A DNA stretch of 8,308 nt from Thermoprotei archaeon (GTDB taxonomy: Archaea; Thermoproteota; Thermoprotei; Thermofilales; Thermofilaceae): assembly GCA_003649495.1 (NCBI GenBank), contig QMRZ01000062.1, positions 1-8,308 of the forward strand, in the 5' to 3' direction. The notes under the pieces were generated by a model that did no database searches, was not told the DNA's origin, and saw only the letters and a program-made list of their open reading frames with translations. Shown one piece after another: positions 1 through 7,060 of this stretch (position 1 is the first letter of the stretch; each line of letters starts with the position of its first letter). The translations under genes and the position numbers were made by a program.

Positions 1-3000
1 ACCCTGGAGGCGGCGGCCGCCCCCGACAATAGGGGGCCGTAGAGCGGGTGCCTCGCCAGCGCGCCGAACACGTCAGCGCTAACCGCGCGTCCCACCAATA
101 TGCGCCTCAACGCCTCCTCCGAGGCCCTAAGCGCCAGGTAGCTCGAGATGCCTGCCGGATCCCCACGGAGTACTCCCTCGGCTAAGCTTCCCAGCCTCAG
201 CGCGCCCAGTCTCCGCAGGCTGGCCTGAGCCTTGCTAGGCGAAACTGTGAGCTCCTGCAGCTCAATGCCCCTCACCAGGCGGCAGGCGTGGAAGTCCGCT
301 AGCCTGCAAACCTCCTCCTCAGCTCGCTCTAGCTCAGCGAGCCCCCTGACTCTGATCCCCCTCGCTTCGGTCACGGCCCTTAGGACCCAGGGGCGCGCCT
401 CCAGGCCCAGCAGCTCGGGGGGTAGCCTCTCCCTCACCTTGGCGGCCAGCTCTTCGAGCCTGGCCCTCCCCCTCAGCTCGGCGAGGCGGCCAGCCACGGC
501 AGCTAGGGCCCTGGAAGCAGCTAACACGCCCGTCGCCACGAGCTCAGGCGGCTTCATGGACGTCAACGTGGATGCGGCCTTCAGGTACCTGGAGAGCGCG
601 TAGAGGCGCGGCCTGAGAATAATCCCCGCGTGCCTCCTCCTCACTGACAGCGCCTCACTCAGTACCGCAGCTGCCCTCAGCGCCGTGGGCAGGGGATACC
701 CCCGGGTGAGGGGCCTAGCCCTGTAGTACGCCTCAGCCAGCCTCCTGATCCCCCTCCTCAGCCTCCCAACTCTTGTGCTCCAGCCAGCCCTCATCACGCG
801 TAAAGCAGGCCTCTCTAGGCCCAGGCTAGCTACGAGGGCTGGGGGCAGGCGGCGTGGCGCGGGAGGCCTGACCTTAAGCACAGCAGCCGTCGCAGCCGAA
901 GCAGCTGCCGAGAGAGCCGAGGCCACAGCTGCATATGTGCGGGAGCGGGTGAGCCTCCCCAGTCCAAGCCGCCCTGAGATGCTCACACCGCCAACCAGCT
1001 CGCTCACTACATCTGCAGCAATGAAGGTGGCAGCCGTCGAGAGGAGGATCAGGATCGAGAGGTTGAAGATCTTCGCGTGGTCGCGGAGAGCTTCGAAGAG
1101 TGGTTCAGTAGCCGTCGAGCTGGAGTCTAAGAACTCCCACAGGGGATCAGACTCGAGCCAGGCCCAAGCGCTCTCATTGTACATGTAGGTGATGCCGTCC
1201 ACCATTAGGCCTCCCGGCAGGGTCTTGACGAACTCGCTGCCGGGGAGGTAGGGCCACCCAGTAGCCTGCGCATAGGCAACTGCTGGCCTCAGGGGCTCCC
1301 CGTAGTACCTGGCGCTACACCTAACTCTGTATGGCTTGAACGCGTGGGACCATATCAGGTCTCCCCTGTAGAGGTGCAGCACGCTGGAGTCTAGGCCTAT
1401 GCCGCTCCACAGCGTCTCGTTGAAGCGGATAGCTGCGCATCGCTTCCCCACCTCTACTTGGACGAGCTCCTCTGGGCCCGCATAGTAGTTATCGATCACC
1501 TCCACGAAGCTGAGGAATGCCTCAGTGAAGTTGAGAGCCGGGCTCGCCGAGCTGGGCGCGCGCTTGCAGCTGCACCTCACTCTGAGGCTGAGGACGTGAG
1601 GCACGCCCCCTACGGATACGTGAAGCTGGGAGAGGCCGTCCGCCACCGGCTGGGCGGGGGTCAGGAGGCCCTCAGCCCATGCCACGGCCTCGACGTAGCT
1701 GACCGGCACCAGGGCGGACTCGTTCAAGCCTAACGAGACCCGGTATCCCTCAATTCCGACTTCAACCCTGGGAGGCGCGCTGGGCACGTCGAAGCTCCAC
1801 TCCCAGTCGCCCAGCCTGATGCTCACAACTCCGTCGGCGTAGCTCACCTCTGCATAGTCAGTACCACTGACGACCTGGATGCCGGGAGCCTCCGGGTCGA
1901 GGACGGCCCATAGCTCCACGTACTGGCTACTGATCTCGCTGTAGTCGGGGTGCAGCTCGACCGCCCAGCCAGGGCTGTAGCGGAGCCAGCCGACGCCTGT
2001 CTCACCCCTGAAGACTAGGGCGCATGTGCGGGGGCTACACCTGGGGTAGAGCCTCACCAGGGTATAATTCACGCCGGGCGGAATTTCAGGGCCTAGCTCT
2101 AGGGCCTTAATCTCGAGGGGGCGTACTGGGAAGACCCCCCTGCCCGACTCGAAGACGTGTGTGGCATTCCTGTACTCCCAGTACACCTCGACTGGGAGCT
2201 TCACGTAGCTGTAGATCATGTAGAGGGGCGCGTACCTCCCTGAGAGCTCGAGGAACACGCGGCGGGGCGGCTTGCCCGTGTACCTGACCACGCTCCCCGG
2301 CACAACTCTGTGCACTACCCTCCCCGCCTCAAGGTCCTCGTACGCGAGGGCCACGCCAGGCGGCCCAGGCAGCTCCTCGCTCACTACACCCTTTACCGTG
2401 ACGTTCGAGACAGGGATCACAGCCTCGGAGAATGAGGGAAGCCCTTGCACTTCGAGGCTGGACACATTAACCCAGGTCTCCAGCACTACCAGTCCCGCCC
2501 CCCTCGAGGGTGCGGGGGGCACAGGCTTTAGCCCCATAGCCCCAGCTAGGGAGCCCACAGCCCAGGGCCAGGCTAAGCCGAACGCAGCTCCGAATACTAT
2601 CAGGGTCTTAGCAAGGGGCCTCAAGCTGTGGCTAGGGAGGAGCGCCAAGCCCCCCAGTATCATGTAGGGTGCCGCCACAGTCATGAAGCTGCAGAGCGTG
2701 GAGATGACGACTCCCACGGCGTAGGCGGCTGACGCCATGTTCACACCGAGGATCGCGACGGCCTGCAGCGCCGCTGCAGCTGACTTGACCAGCTGCAGCT
2801 TAAGCCACAGTGCCAGGCTGAAGCCCCCCGTCGCTATCGAGCCCACTACGAGCGCGGCTTGGACCCCCTCGATCACCCCCGCCACAGCCCCAAGGTAGGC
2901 CGCCCACTTGGCATACTCCACAGCTTGGCGCGAGGCATCCTCAGCCAGCTCACCGGCGAGCGCCACAGTGGAGTTCAGCGCCGTGCCCCAAGCCGCGGGG

Positions 3001-3197
3001 TACACGAGGTGGGCCACCGCGTACACGGCCTCCATCGTGGCGAGCGATGCAGCTAGCACGAGTCCCGTGAAGGCCCAGGTAAGCCTCTCGAAAGCCTCAG
3101 CCCTGCCTGCCTCGTCGCGCCTCACGTGGAAGGTGTAGAGGAAGTAGAGGCACTCCAGGAGGCACAGCGCCGGCGCCAGGGCTACGAGCTCCATCAT
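1..3197 (-). CDS. Giant polytopic membrane protein, VirB6/CedA-like core with large ectodomain (3' end outside window)
   Basis: An open frame runs without a stop from ATG 3197 to the left edge, giving at least 1,065 residues; the C-terminus is missing. About six hydrophobic helices lie at residues 4-23, 41-66, 97-125, 126-150, 155-187 and 195-222. A polar segment follows (about 225-705) with six cysteines (387, 392, 542, 544, 587, 627) and many N-X-S/T sequons, so it probably faces outward. Another helix lies at 712-735, possibly one more at 754-775, then a long arginine-rich helical region, probably cytoplasmic. Residues 28-47 and 183-199 align without gaps to the upstream 270-residue protein. 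The gene starts 2 nt after that gene's stop, so they are probably co-transcribed. The ATG codon is doubled (3197 and 3194), with no strong Shine-Dalgarno. Assignment to the VirB6/TrbL/CedA class is inferred from topology and context; the reading frame itself is secure. Confidence 0.85.
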   Translation of the reverse strand, partial: MMELVALAPALCLLECLYFLYTFHVRRDEAGRAEAFERLTWAFTGLVLAASLATMEAVYAVAHLVYPAAWGTALNSTVALAGELAEDASRQAVEYAKWAAYLGAVAGVIEGVQAALVVGSIATGGFSLALWLKLQLVKSAAAALQAVAILGVNMASAAYAVGVVISTLCSFMTVAAPYMILGGLALLPSHSLRPLAKTLIVFGAAFGLAWPWAVGSLAGAMGLKPVPPAPSRGAGLVVLETWVNVSSLEVQGLPSFSEAVIPVSNVTVKGVVSEELPGPPGVALAYEDLEAGRVVHRVVPGSVVRYTGKPPRRVFLELSGRYAPLYMIYSYVKLPVEVYWEYRNATHVFESGRGVFPVRPLEIKALELGPEIPPGVNYTLVRLYPRCSPRTCALVFRGETGVGWLRYSPGWAVELHPDYSEISSQYVELWAVLDPEAPGIQVVSGTDYAEVSYADGVVSIRLGDWEWSFDVPSAPPRVEVGIEGYRVSLGLNESALVPVSYVEAVAWAEGLLTPAQPVADGLSQLHVSVGGVPHVLSLRVRCSCKRAPSSASPALNFTEAFLSFVEVIDNYYAGPEELVQVEVGKRCAAIRFNETLWSGIGLDSSVLHLYRGDLIWSHAFKPYRVRCSARYYGEPLRPAVAYAQATGWPYLPGSEFVKTLPGGLMVDGITYMYNESAWAWLESDPLWEFLDSSSTATEPLFEALRDHAKIFNLSILILLSTAATFIAADVVSELVGGVSISGRLGLGRLTRSRTYAAVASALSAAASAATAAVLKVRPPAPRRLPPALVASLGLERPALRVMRAGWSTRVGRLRRGIRRLAEAYYRARPLTRGYPLPTALRAAAVLSEALSVRRRHAGIILRPRLYALSRYLKAASTLTSMKPPELVATGVLAASRALAAVAGRLAELRGRARLEELAAKVRERLPPELLGLEARPWVLRAVTEARGIRVRGLAELERAEEEVCRLADFHACRLVRGIELQELTVSPSKAQASLRRLGALRLGSLAEGVLRGDPAGISSYLALRASEEALRRILVGRAVSADVFGALARHPLYGPLLSGAAAASR

Positions 3198-3199
3198 GG

Positions 3200-4012
3200 C
3201 TACACTCTGGCGCTCAGGGCCCTGGCCAGCCCCCCGATGGCAGCGCTGAAGCCAGCTGCCAGCACGAGGGCTAGGCTCATGGTGAATGAGAGCTTGACCA
3301 GGGCCTCGGTGAAGATGCGGCCATGCTCCAGGACCCTAGCTGCCTGCCCAGTTAAGACCTCCACACTTGGGCTGATCACCGGTATGCCGGAACCCAGCTC
3401 CACGGAGAATATGGGGTCCAGCATGTACGCGGCAGCATAGCCGAGGTAGGCCGCTAAAACCAGGACGCTTGCCACGAGGGAGCCGCCCACCCTGCGCAGC
3501 CTGCCAGTGCCCACCAATGCTATCCCGATTGAGACGAGCTCCAGGCCGTAGGCCCTTAACACTCTCGAGAGAGCCGAGTAGGCCGCTAGCATGGCTAGGA
3601 GGGCCTGTGCCGAGTAGTTGGCGAGCCATGACTCAGCCATCCACACGTTCCCCAGCCAGCTCGTGAGGGGGGTTAGGTACAGCTGAGCCCCAAACCAGCC
3701 CAGGGCCAGCACGTAGCCCTTCACGTGCTCTGTCGCGTTATCGTAGCGCTGGGCCGCATACTCGAGCAGTGACTCTACATCTCCGCCAGCGGGGGGCGCC
3801 AGCATGGCCCACAGCACGGCTGCCAGGGCTGCGACTGCTACTCCGTAGACTAGTGCCTCGACTGCCCGGCTCATGAGCCTGTAGCCCCTAGCCCTCTCAG
3901 CCGCGTCCCCCGCTGACGCCAGCAGGGCGCCATACAGGAACTCCCCCGCGAAGAAGGCCATCGCCAGCCCGTACCAGACCCAGTGCATCGACTCCCAGAG
4001 CCACAGCCTCAC
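3200..4012 (-). CDS. Polytopic membrane protein, VirB6/CedA-like (270 aa)
   Basis: A 270-residue protein with about six or seven hydrophobic helices, roughly at 9-32, 49-72, 98-118, 130-148, 155-168, 176-199 and 237-260. An arginine-rich turn (R171, R173, R174) sits between the fifth and sixth, and a polar loop of about 35 residues precedes the last helix. Length and topology fit the polytopic channel proteins of conjugation machines (VirB6/TrbL in bacteria, CedA in Crenarchaeota); this is inference, since no catalytic motif exists. The motif D-x-A-x-R-A (residues 36-41) and the motif G-I-A-L-x4-L-R-x5-L (163-179) recur at matching places in the giant protein encoded next, so the two are paralogs. 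GTG 4012 is preferred because a TATA-like box lies about 26 nt upstream, consistent with a leaderless transcript. ATG 3988 is the alternative and would cost eight residues. Confidence 0.85.
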   Translation of the reverse strand: MRLWLWESMHWVWYGLAMAFFAGEFLYGALLASAGDAAERARGYRLMSRAVEALVYGVAVAALAAVLWAMLAPPAGGDVESLLEYAAQRYDNATEHVKGYVLALGWFGAQLYLTPLTSWLGNVWMAESWLANYSAQALLAMLAAYSALSRVLRAYGLELVSIGIALVGTGRLRRVGGSLVASVLVLAAYLGYAAAYMLDPIFSVELGSGIPVISPSVEVLTGQAARVLEHGRIFTEALVKLSFTMSLALVLAAGFSAAIGGLARALSARV

Positions 4013-4033
4013 GTGGCCTCGGCTGGCTAGGCG

Positions 4034-4043
4034 TACAATTAAG
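4034..4043 (-). promoter_or_regulatory. TATA-like box for the 270-aa membrane protein
   Basis: On the minus strand this reads CTTAATTGTA, an AT-rich island in GC-rich DNA. Its centre lies about 26 nt before GTG 4012, the spacing expected of an archaeal TATA box when transcription begins at the start codon. It suggests the two VirB6-like genes can be transcribed apart from the genes upstream. Confidence 0.5.
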
Positions 4044-4055
4044 CGTGGCGCCCGG

Positions 4056-4237
4056 CTAGGGCTTGAGGAGCCCGGCTAAGCGCTCAGCGATCATCATGGG
4101 GGAGGCCAGCATCGCTAGGAGGAGCAGGAATGCGAGGACTATGATGAGGACCCCACCTTGACCGCCGCCAGGATTAGGGCCGTTCTCCTAGCCCCCTCGA
4201 CTAGGATCCTCCTAGCCAGCTCCAGTAGGGGGTGCAC
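4056..4237 (-). CDS. Small VirB2-pilin-like membrane protein, interrupted by a -1 frameshift
   Basis: From GTG 4237 one frame encodes 32 residues and stops at 4139-4141. An overlapping frame encodes a strong membrane helix and stops at 4056-4058, but has no start codon before that helix. Adding one G to the four-G run at 4151-4154 joins them into one 60-residue protein: an amphipathic arginine-bearing start (1-18), a hydrophobic helix (about 19-50) and a short polar tail. Across the join, residues 20-31 match residues 38-49 of the neighbouring pilin (A-L-x4-V-K-x-G-V-L, seven identities without gaps). This supports one broken gene rather than two. It could be a second pilin or a small accessory protein like the short CedA-associated membrane proteins. 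The cause may be sequencing error, true mutation or programmed frameshifting; I cannot tell which. Confidence 0.55.
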
Positions 4238-4260
4238 GCTGCCCGGGGCCAGCGTGAGGC

Positions 4261-4270
4261 TGTAAATAAG
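4261..4270 (-). promoter_or_regulatory. TATA-like box for the small frameshifted gene
   Basis: The minus strand reads CTTATTTACA, just after the pilin stop codon. The centre lies about 29-30 nt upstream of GTG 4237, giving a leaderless or nearly leaderless transcript. A second AT-rich stretch (TATAAC) lies directly before it. Its presence at the right distance is the main support for choosing GTG 4237 as the start. Confidence 0.45.
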
Positions 4271-4279
4271 GTTATAGGT

Positions 4280-4675
4280 TCACCCGCCGAAGAGGCTCTG
4301 CCAGTCGATGGCGTAGGGCCTGAGGGCATCGGGCAGGAGGCCCAGCCAGTTCAGCAGGTCTGGCAGCCAGACAAGCAGGGCTAGGGCTAGGAGGAAGATT
4401 ATGGGGCCCTTAAACGCCTCCACCAGGTCACGATACCCAGTCATGCCGGTCGCTGTACCGCCGCTCTTCTCAAGAGCCCCCACTACCCCACGGATGAGCG
4501 ACACTGTCAGCACTATGATGAAGGCTGCCAGGACTCCCCCCTTGACTATGAACACCGCGAGTGCCCTCAGCTTATTGACGTCTAGGCTCACCGGCGGGGG
4601 TGGGGGCTCCTCCTGGGCCAGCGCCAGCTGAGCTGCCAGCACTACCGCGAGGAGCAGGAGGTGCTTGAGCCTCAT
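4280..4675 (-). CDS. VirB2-like conjugative-type pilin subunit (two membrane helices, signal peptide)
   Basis: From ATG 4675 the product has 131 residues. Residues 1-20 form a classical signal peptide (basic start, leucine-rich core, small residues to A20), followed by an acidic/proline stretch with five prolines in a row. Two hydrophobic helices lie at about 38-62 and 88-108, joined by a loop with R62, E69, K70, R82 and K89. A Sec-type signal plus two helices with a short loop, in about 110 mature residues, is the architecture of VirB2/TrbC pilins and of the archaeal conjugative-type pilins CedA1 and TedC. The name rests on architecture and context, not on sequence identity. A longer TTG start at 4702 is possible, but it would overlap the TATA box and bury the signal peptide. 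The ATPase gene ends 36 nt upstream, and the VirB6-like genes follow. Confidence 0.8.
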   Translation of the reverse strand: MRLKHLLLLAVVLAAQLALAQEEPPPPPVSLDVNKLRALAVFIVKGGVLAAFIIVLTVSLIRGVVGALEKSGGTATGMTGYRDLVEAFKGPIIFLLALALLVWLPDLLNWLGLLPDALRPYAIDWQSLFGG

Positions 4676-4699
4676 CGAGGGTGCCGGGGCCGGGTTACG

Positions 4700-4711
4700 C
4701 AATAAAAATAG
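4700..4711 (-). promoter_or_regulatory. TATA box for the VirB2-like pilin gene
   Basis: The minus strand reads CTATTTTTATTG, immediately beside the stop codon of the secretion ATPase gene. The box centre is about 30 nt before ATG 4675, predicting a leader of only a few bases. A pilin needs more copies than its assembly ATPase, so a separate promoter here is sensible. It also supports ATG 4675 over the upstream TTG. Confidence 0.6.
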
Positions 4712-5965
4712 TTACTCCAGCTCTAGGGGCTCTAGTTCCGCGAACTCGGGCTCTGACACATCTACGTGGAAGAACTCCAGGAGCTTGGAGTACACCTCGC
4801 CCGCCTCGCCGACCATCAGCCGCTCGGGCAGCAGTTCCAGGAACTCTCCCTCCTCCAGGTGGCCTCGCCCAGCTACGTAGATTGGCTGGAGGATGCAGCG
4901 CTCGTGCCGGAATATGGAGACTGCCACGGCCTCCACCCTCCTCGCTATCACGCCTCTCATCAAGTACTTCCTGGTGAGCACGAAGATGTCGATGAGCCTC
5001 AACACATCCTTCACGCTGGCGCCGGGGATGCCCTGCCTCATGAGCTGAGCCATGGTCTCAACGCCCTTCTCCAGCGAGGGCGCGTGAATCGTAGTGAGCG
5101 TGGCTATCCCCAAGCGCCCCGCCTCAACCCAGCTCCACACCTCCTCCCCCCTAAGCTCGCCTAACACGAAGAGCTCGGGCCTCTCATAGCGCAGCGACTG
5201 GCGAATCAGGAGTGTCACGGGAGTGCCTGGGCGGGCCACGCTCCTAGCGATGTTGCCACGCTCGGGTAGGACGAGCTCGCGCACCTGCTCCACGATTGAG
5301 ACGCGCAGGTGGGGCCAGAGCCTCAACACCTCGTTCAGCAGGGAGTTGAGGAGCGTAGTCTTGCCCGAGCCCGAGGGGCCCATGACCACAGCGACGCTCG
5401 GCCTCATCACCAGCGCCACTAGCCTGGCCGCCAGGAGAGGCGAGACGAGCTCTGACAGCCTGGGGATGGCCACTATCCTCGTCGCCGTCACCTCCCACCT
5501 GCCCGACACCAGGGGCATCTTGAAGTAGAGGCGCCACCCCCCGTACTCCGCCTCAGCCTGGGGCTCCGCCTCGCTCAGCCTCACGTTGCTGAGTATCGCG
5601 AGGCGCTGGATCAGCCTCTCAGCGTCCAGCTCGACTGGGAGCTCAACCCGGTACCTCCTGTCGCTTACCGTGGCCTCTACCTCGCTCCCCCTGATGAACA
5701 CCTCCTGCGTGCCGGGGTAGTCGACGAGGGGCTGCAGAGGCCCCCACACGCCTTCGCGCGTGGCGTACACCAGCACTCTATCGCCCGCGAACGCCACCCT
5801 GCCGCTCTTCACGTCGTGCCACGAGCTGGGGCTCTCAGCTGAGGTGGGCAGCCGAGGTCCCCGGCTGAGGTCAGTCGTGACGCTGAACTTCCTGGCTGGC
5901 AGGAGGGGGCGAGCCTCCCCTGGCTCCTGGGCGAGCTTGGCGAGTCTCTTGATCAGCCTCCTCAC
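4712..5965 (-). CDS. VirB11/TadA-family secretion ATPase (type II/IV secretion, GspE superfamily)
   Basis: A 417-residue cytoplasmic motor ATPase. The N-terminal domain contains the family-typical stretch around T86-Q-E-V-F-I-R-G93. The Walker A motif is GPSGSGKTT (196-204). The Asp-box region is around V225-E-Q-V-R-E230, the Walker B region is P263-ELFVLGELRGEE (G269, E270, R272), and the His box is T-T-I-H-A (291-295, H294). R255 and R259 occupy the usual arginine region before Walker B. Such hexameric ATPases power assembly of type IV pili, archaella, Tad pili and VirB-type conjugation machines. The length suits TadA/VirB11 better than the larger GspE type. GTG 5965 overlaps the preceding stop codon by four bases, with GGAGG at 5974-5978 as ribosome site, so translation is probably coupled. 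Whether it drives the VirB2-like pilin, the type IV pilin across the divergent promoter, or both cannot be read from sequence. Confidence 0.95.
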   Translation of the reverse strand: MRRLIKRLAKLAQEPGEARPLLPARKFSVTTDLSRGPRLPTSAESPSSWHDVKSGRVAFAGDRVLVYATREGVWGPLQPLVDYPGTQEVFIRGSEVEATVSDRRYRVELPVELDAERLIQRLAILSNVRLSEAEPQAEAEYGGWRLYFKMPLVSGRWEVTATRIVAIPRLSELVSPLLAARLVALVMRPSVAVVMGPSGSGKTTLLNSLLNEVLRLWPHLRVSIVEQVRELVLPERGNIARSVARPGTPVTLLIRQSLRYERPELFVLGELRGEEVWSWVEAGRLGIATLTTIHAPSLEKGVETMAQLMRQGIPGASVKDVLRLIDIFVLTRKYLMRGVIARRVEAVAVSIFRHERCILQPIYVAGRGHLEEGEFLELLPERLMVGEAGEVYSKLLEFFHVDVSEPEFAELEPLELE

Positions 5966-6291
5966 CCTCTCAGCCTCCTCTCAAGCTCGTCCAGGACGTG
6001 GATGACCCTCTCCAGGAACTCGGCCTTCTCCTCCAGGCTCTCAATCTCCCTCCTGATCCTATCCCTCTCCTGCTGAAGCCACCCCCTACTCGCCTCTATC
6101 CGCTCGAGCAGATCCTCCGCGCCTATGAGACGTAATGCCTTCTCTACGTCACTGCCCTCACTCCTCATCACCTCCTCGAGGTCCCTCCACACTACACGCG
6201 GTTCAGCTGGCCTACGCGCAGCCTCCTCAGCCTTAGGGGTGCCAGCCCCGATCACCTCGCTCAAGAAGCCCTTCCGCTGAGGCCCGCTCAC
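5962..6291 (-). CDS. Small coiled-coil protein between ParA-like and secretion ATPases
   Basis: A 109-residue soluble protein that I do not recognise as a named family. Residues 1-35 are polar and alanine/proline-rich, probably disordered. Residues 36-65 form a short acidic helical part. Residues 65-107 are rich in E, R, L and I with heptad-like spacing, consistent with a coiled coil. GTG 6291 overlaps the ParA-like stop codon by four bases, with GGGAGG about 10 nt upstream, and its own stop overlaps the ATPase start in the same way. This tight overlap of three genes suggests coupled translation and possibly a physical complex, for example an adaptor linking the ParA-like protein to the motor ATPase. 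That role is inference. Confidence 0.8.
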   Translation of the reverse strand: MSGPQRKGFLSEVIGAGTPKAEEAARRPAEPRVVWRDLEEVMRSEGSDVEKALRLIGAEDLLERIEASRGWLQQERDRIRREIESLEEKAEFLERVIHVLDELERRLRG

Positions 6292-7040
6292 GGCGCAGCT
6301 CCCTCCCGAGGTCTAATTATTCTTTGTGCGAGCTCGTAGAGAGCGTCCTGGAACTCGTCTGAGACGTGTGATAACACCTGCCCCAACATCTCCGGGGAAA
6401 CGCGCGAAGCAGCGTAATCATAGGGGACTGCCACCACAGCCTCCTTGCCGAACCTGCGCCTCAGATCATCTAGGAACTCCTTGACTACGGACTTTGGGTA
6501 GGGGCGGGGCTGGTTCAAGGCATAGACGACAAGGGGGTCGCCGTCGCCCACTCCCGGCGGCCAGGCCACTATGCCTGCAGCCACAGCAGCGGGATTGGGC
6601 TCCACGACCTTCACCACCACGTCGCTCCTCTGCAGGAACTCCTCATACCAGGGGTCCTGGTACGCGGGCATGTCGATGAGTACGAGGTCGAAGTACTTGT
6701 TAGCCAGCCTCCTGAGCTGCTCCACGAAGCCTTCCAGGCTTACAGAGGGTAAGGGGCCCCTGTTGGGGAGTAGGTAGAAGTCCAGCTCCTCCTCGCCCAG
6801 GGGCAGCGAGTAGACCTGAACGGCCTCAACGAGCTGTGCAGATCCCTCGAGCACGTCCCTAAGGTAGGGGCCCGGCGCTCCCCCCAGCAGGGAGGTCGTG
6901 GCACCACCCTCGCTACACGCGTCCACCAGGAGAGCCCTGTAGCCAGCGGCGGAACACCCCAAGGCTAGGAGCGATGAGAGCGTCGTCTTACCCGTCCCTC
7001 CCTTACTCCCGCTCGTGAAGCACGTTATCACGTGCTCCAC
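6288..7040 (-). CDS. ParA/MinD-family ATPase (TadZ-like by context)
   Basis: A 250-residue P-loop ATPase with a deviant Walker A motif, GSKGGTGKTT (11-20), with signature lysine K13 and catalytic lysine K18. The switch I region starts at D40 (L-V-D-A-C-S-E-G-G-A-T), and switch II/Walker B is F-D-L-V-L-I-D-M-P (117-125, D123). The usual second aspartate and the asparagine of the D-x-D-P-x-x-N segment are absent (C42, G46). ParA/MinD proteins dimerise on ATP and position DNA, division or secretion machinery; in Tad loci the ParA-like TadZ/CpaE sits beside the TadA ATPase, as here. No ParB partner is next to it, and the following gene overlaps it by four bases, which favours a secretion-positioning or regulatory role over plasmid partition. 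GTG 7040 lies about 26 nt after a TATA box, consistent with a leaderless message. Confidence 0.93.
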   Translation of the reverse strand: MEHVITCFTSGSKGGTGKTTLSSLLALGCSAAGYRALLVDACSEGGATTSLLGGAPGPYLRDVLEGSAQLVEAVQVYSLPLGEEELDFYLLPNRGPLPSVSLEGFVEQLRRLANKYFDLVLIDMPAYQDPWYEEFLQRSDVVVKVVEPNPAAVAAGIVAWPPGVGDGDPLVVYALNQPRPYPKSVVKEFLDDLRRRFGKEAVVAVPYDYAASRVSPEMLGQVLSHVSDEFQDALYELAQRIIRPREGAAP

Positions 7041-7060
7041 GCCCCTCAGCCTCCAGACGA

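Noticed and set aside
2773..2799. Perfect 10-bp inverted repeat with a 7-nt spacer built from GCTGCAG units
   Set aside because: It lies inside coding sequence for Leu/Gln/Ala codons of a membrane segment. The arms are themselves largely palindromic, so chance in GC-rich coding DNA is sufficient; no regulatory context was seen.
232..3440. Several plus-strand open frames (e.g. 232-603, 775-1188, 1458-1733, 2272-2667, 2859-3056, 3126-3440)
   Set aside because: They lie antisense to the continuous giant frame and the 270-aa gene, have low-complexity Ser/Arg/Pro/Ala-rich translations and no recognisable motifs. High GC makes such antisense frames common.
3200..3988. Alternative ATG 3988 start for the 270-aa membrane protein
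   Set aside because: A TATA-like box is correctly spaced for GTG 4012, and the purine motif before ATG 3988 is too close to act as a ribosome site. It remains possible.
4050..4078. Nine-base direct repeat (GCCCGGCTA, twice) with a small GGGCT/AGCCC hairpin at the end of the small frameshifted gene
   Set aside because: The stem is only 5 bp and no T run follows on the minus strand, so it does not support a terminator. The repeat is too short to interpret alone.
4280..4702. Longer form of the VirB2-like pilin starting at TTG 4702
   Set aside because: The extra nine residues would start inside the TATA box and displace the signal peptide from the N-terminus; ATG 4675 fits both the promoter spacing and the signal peptide.
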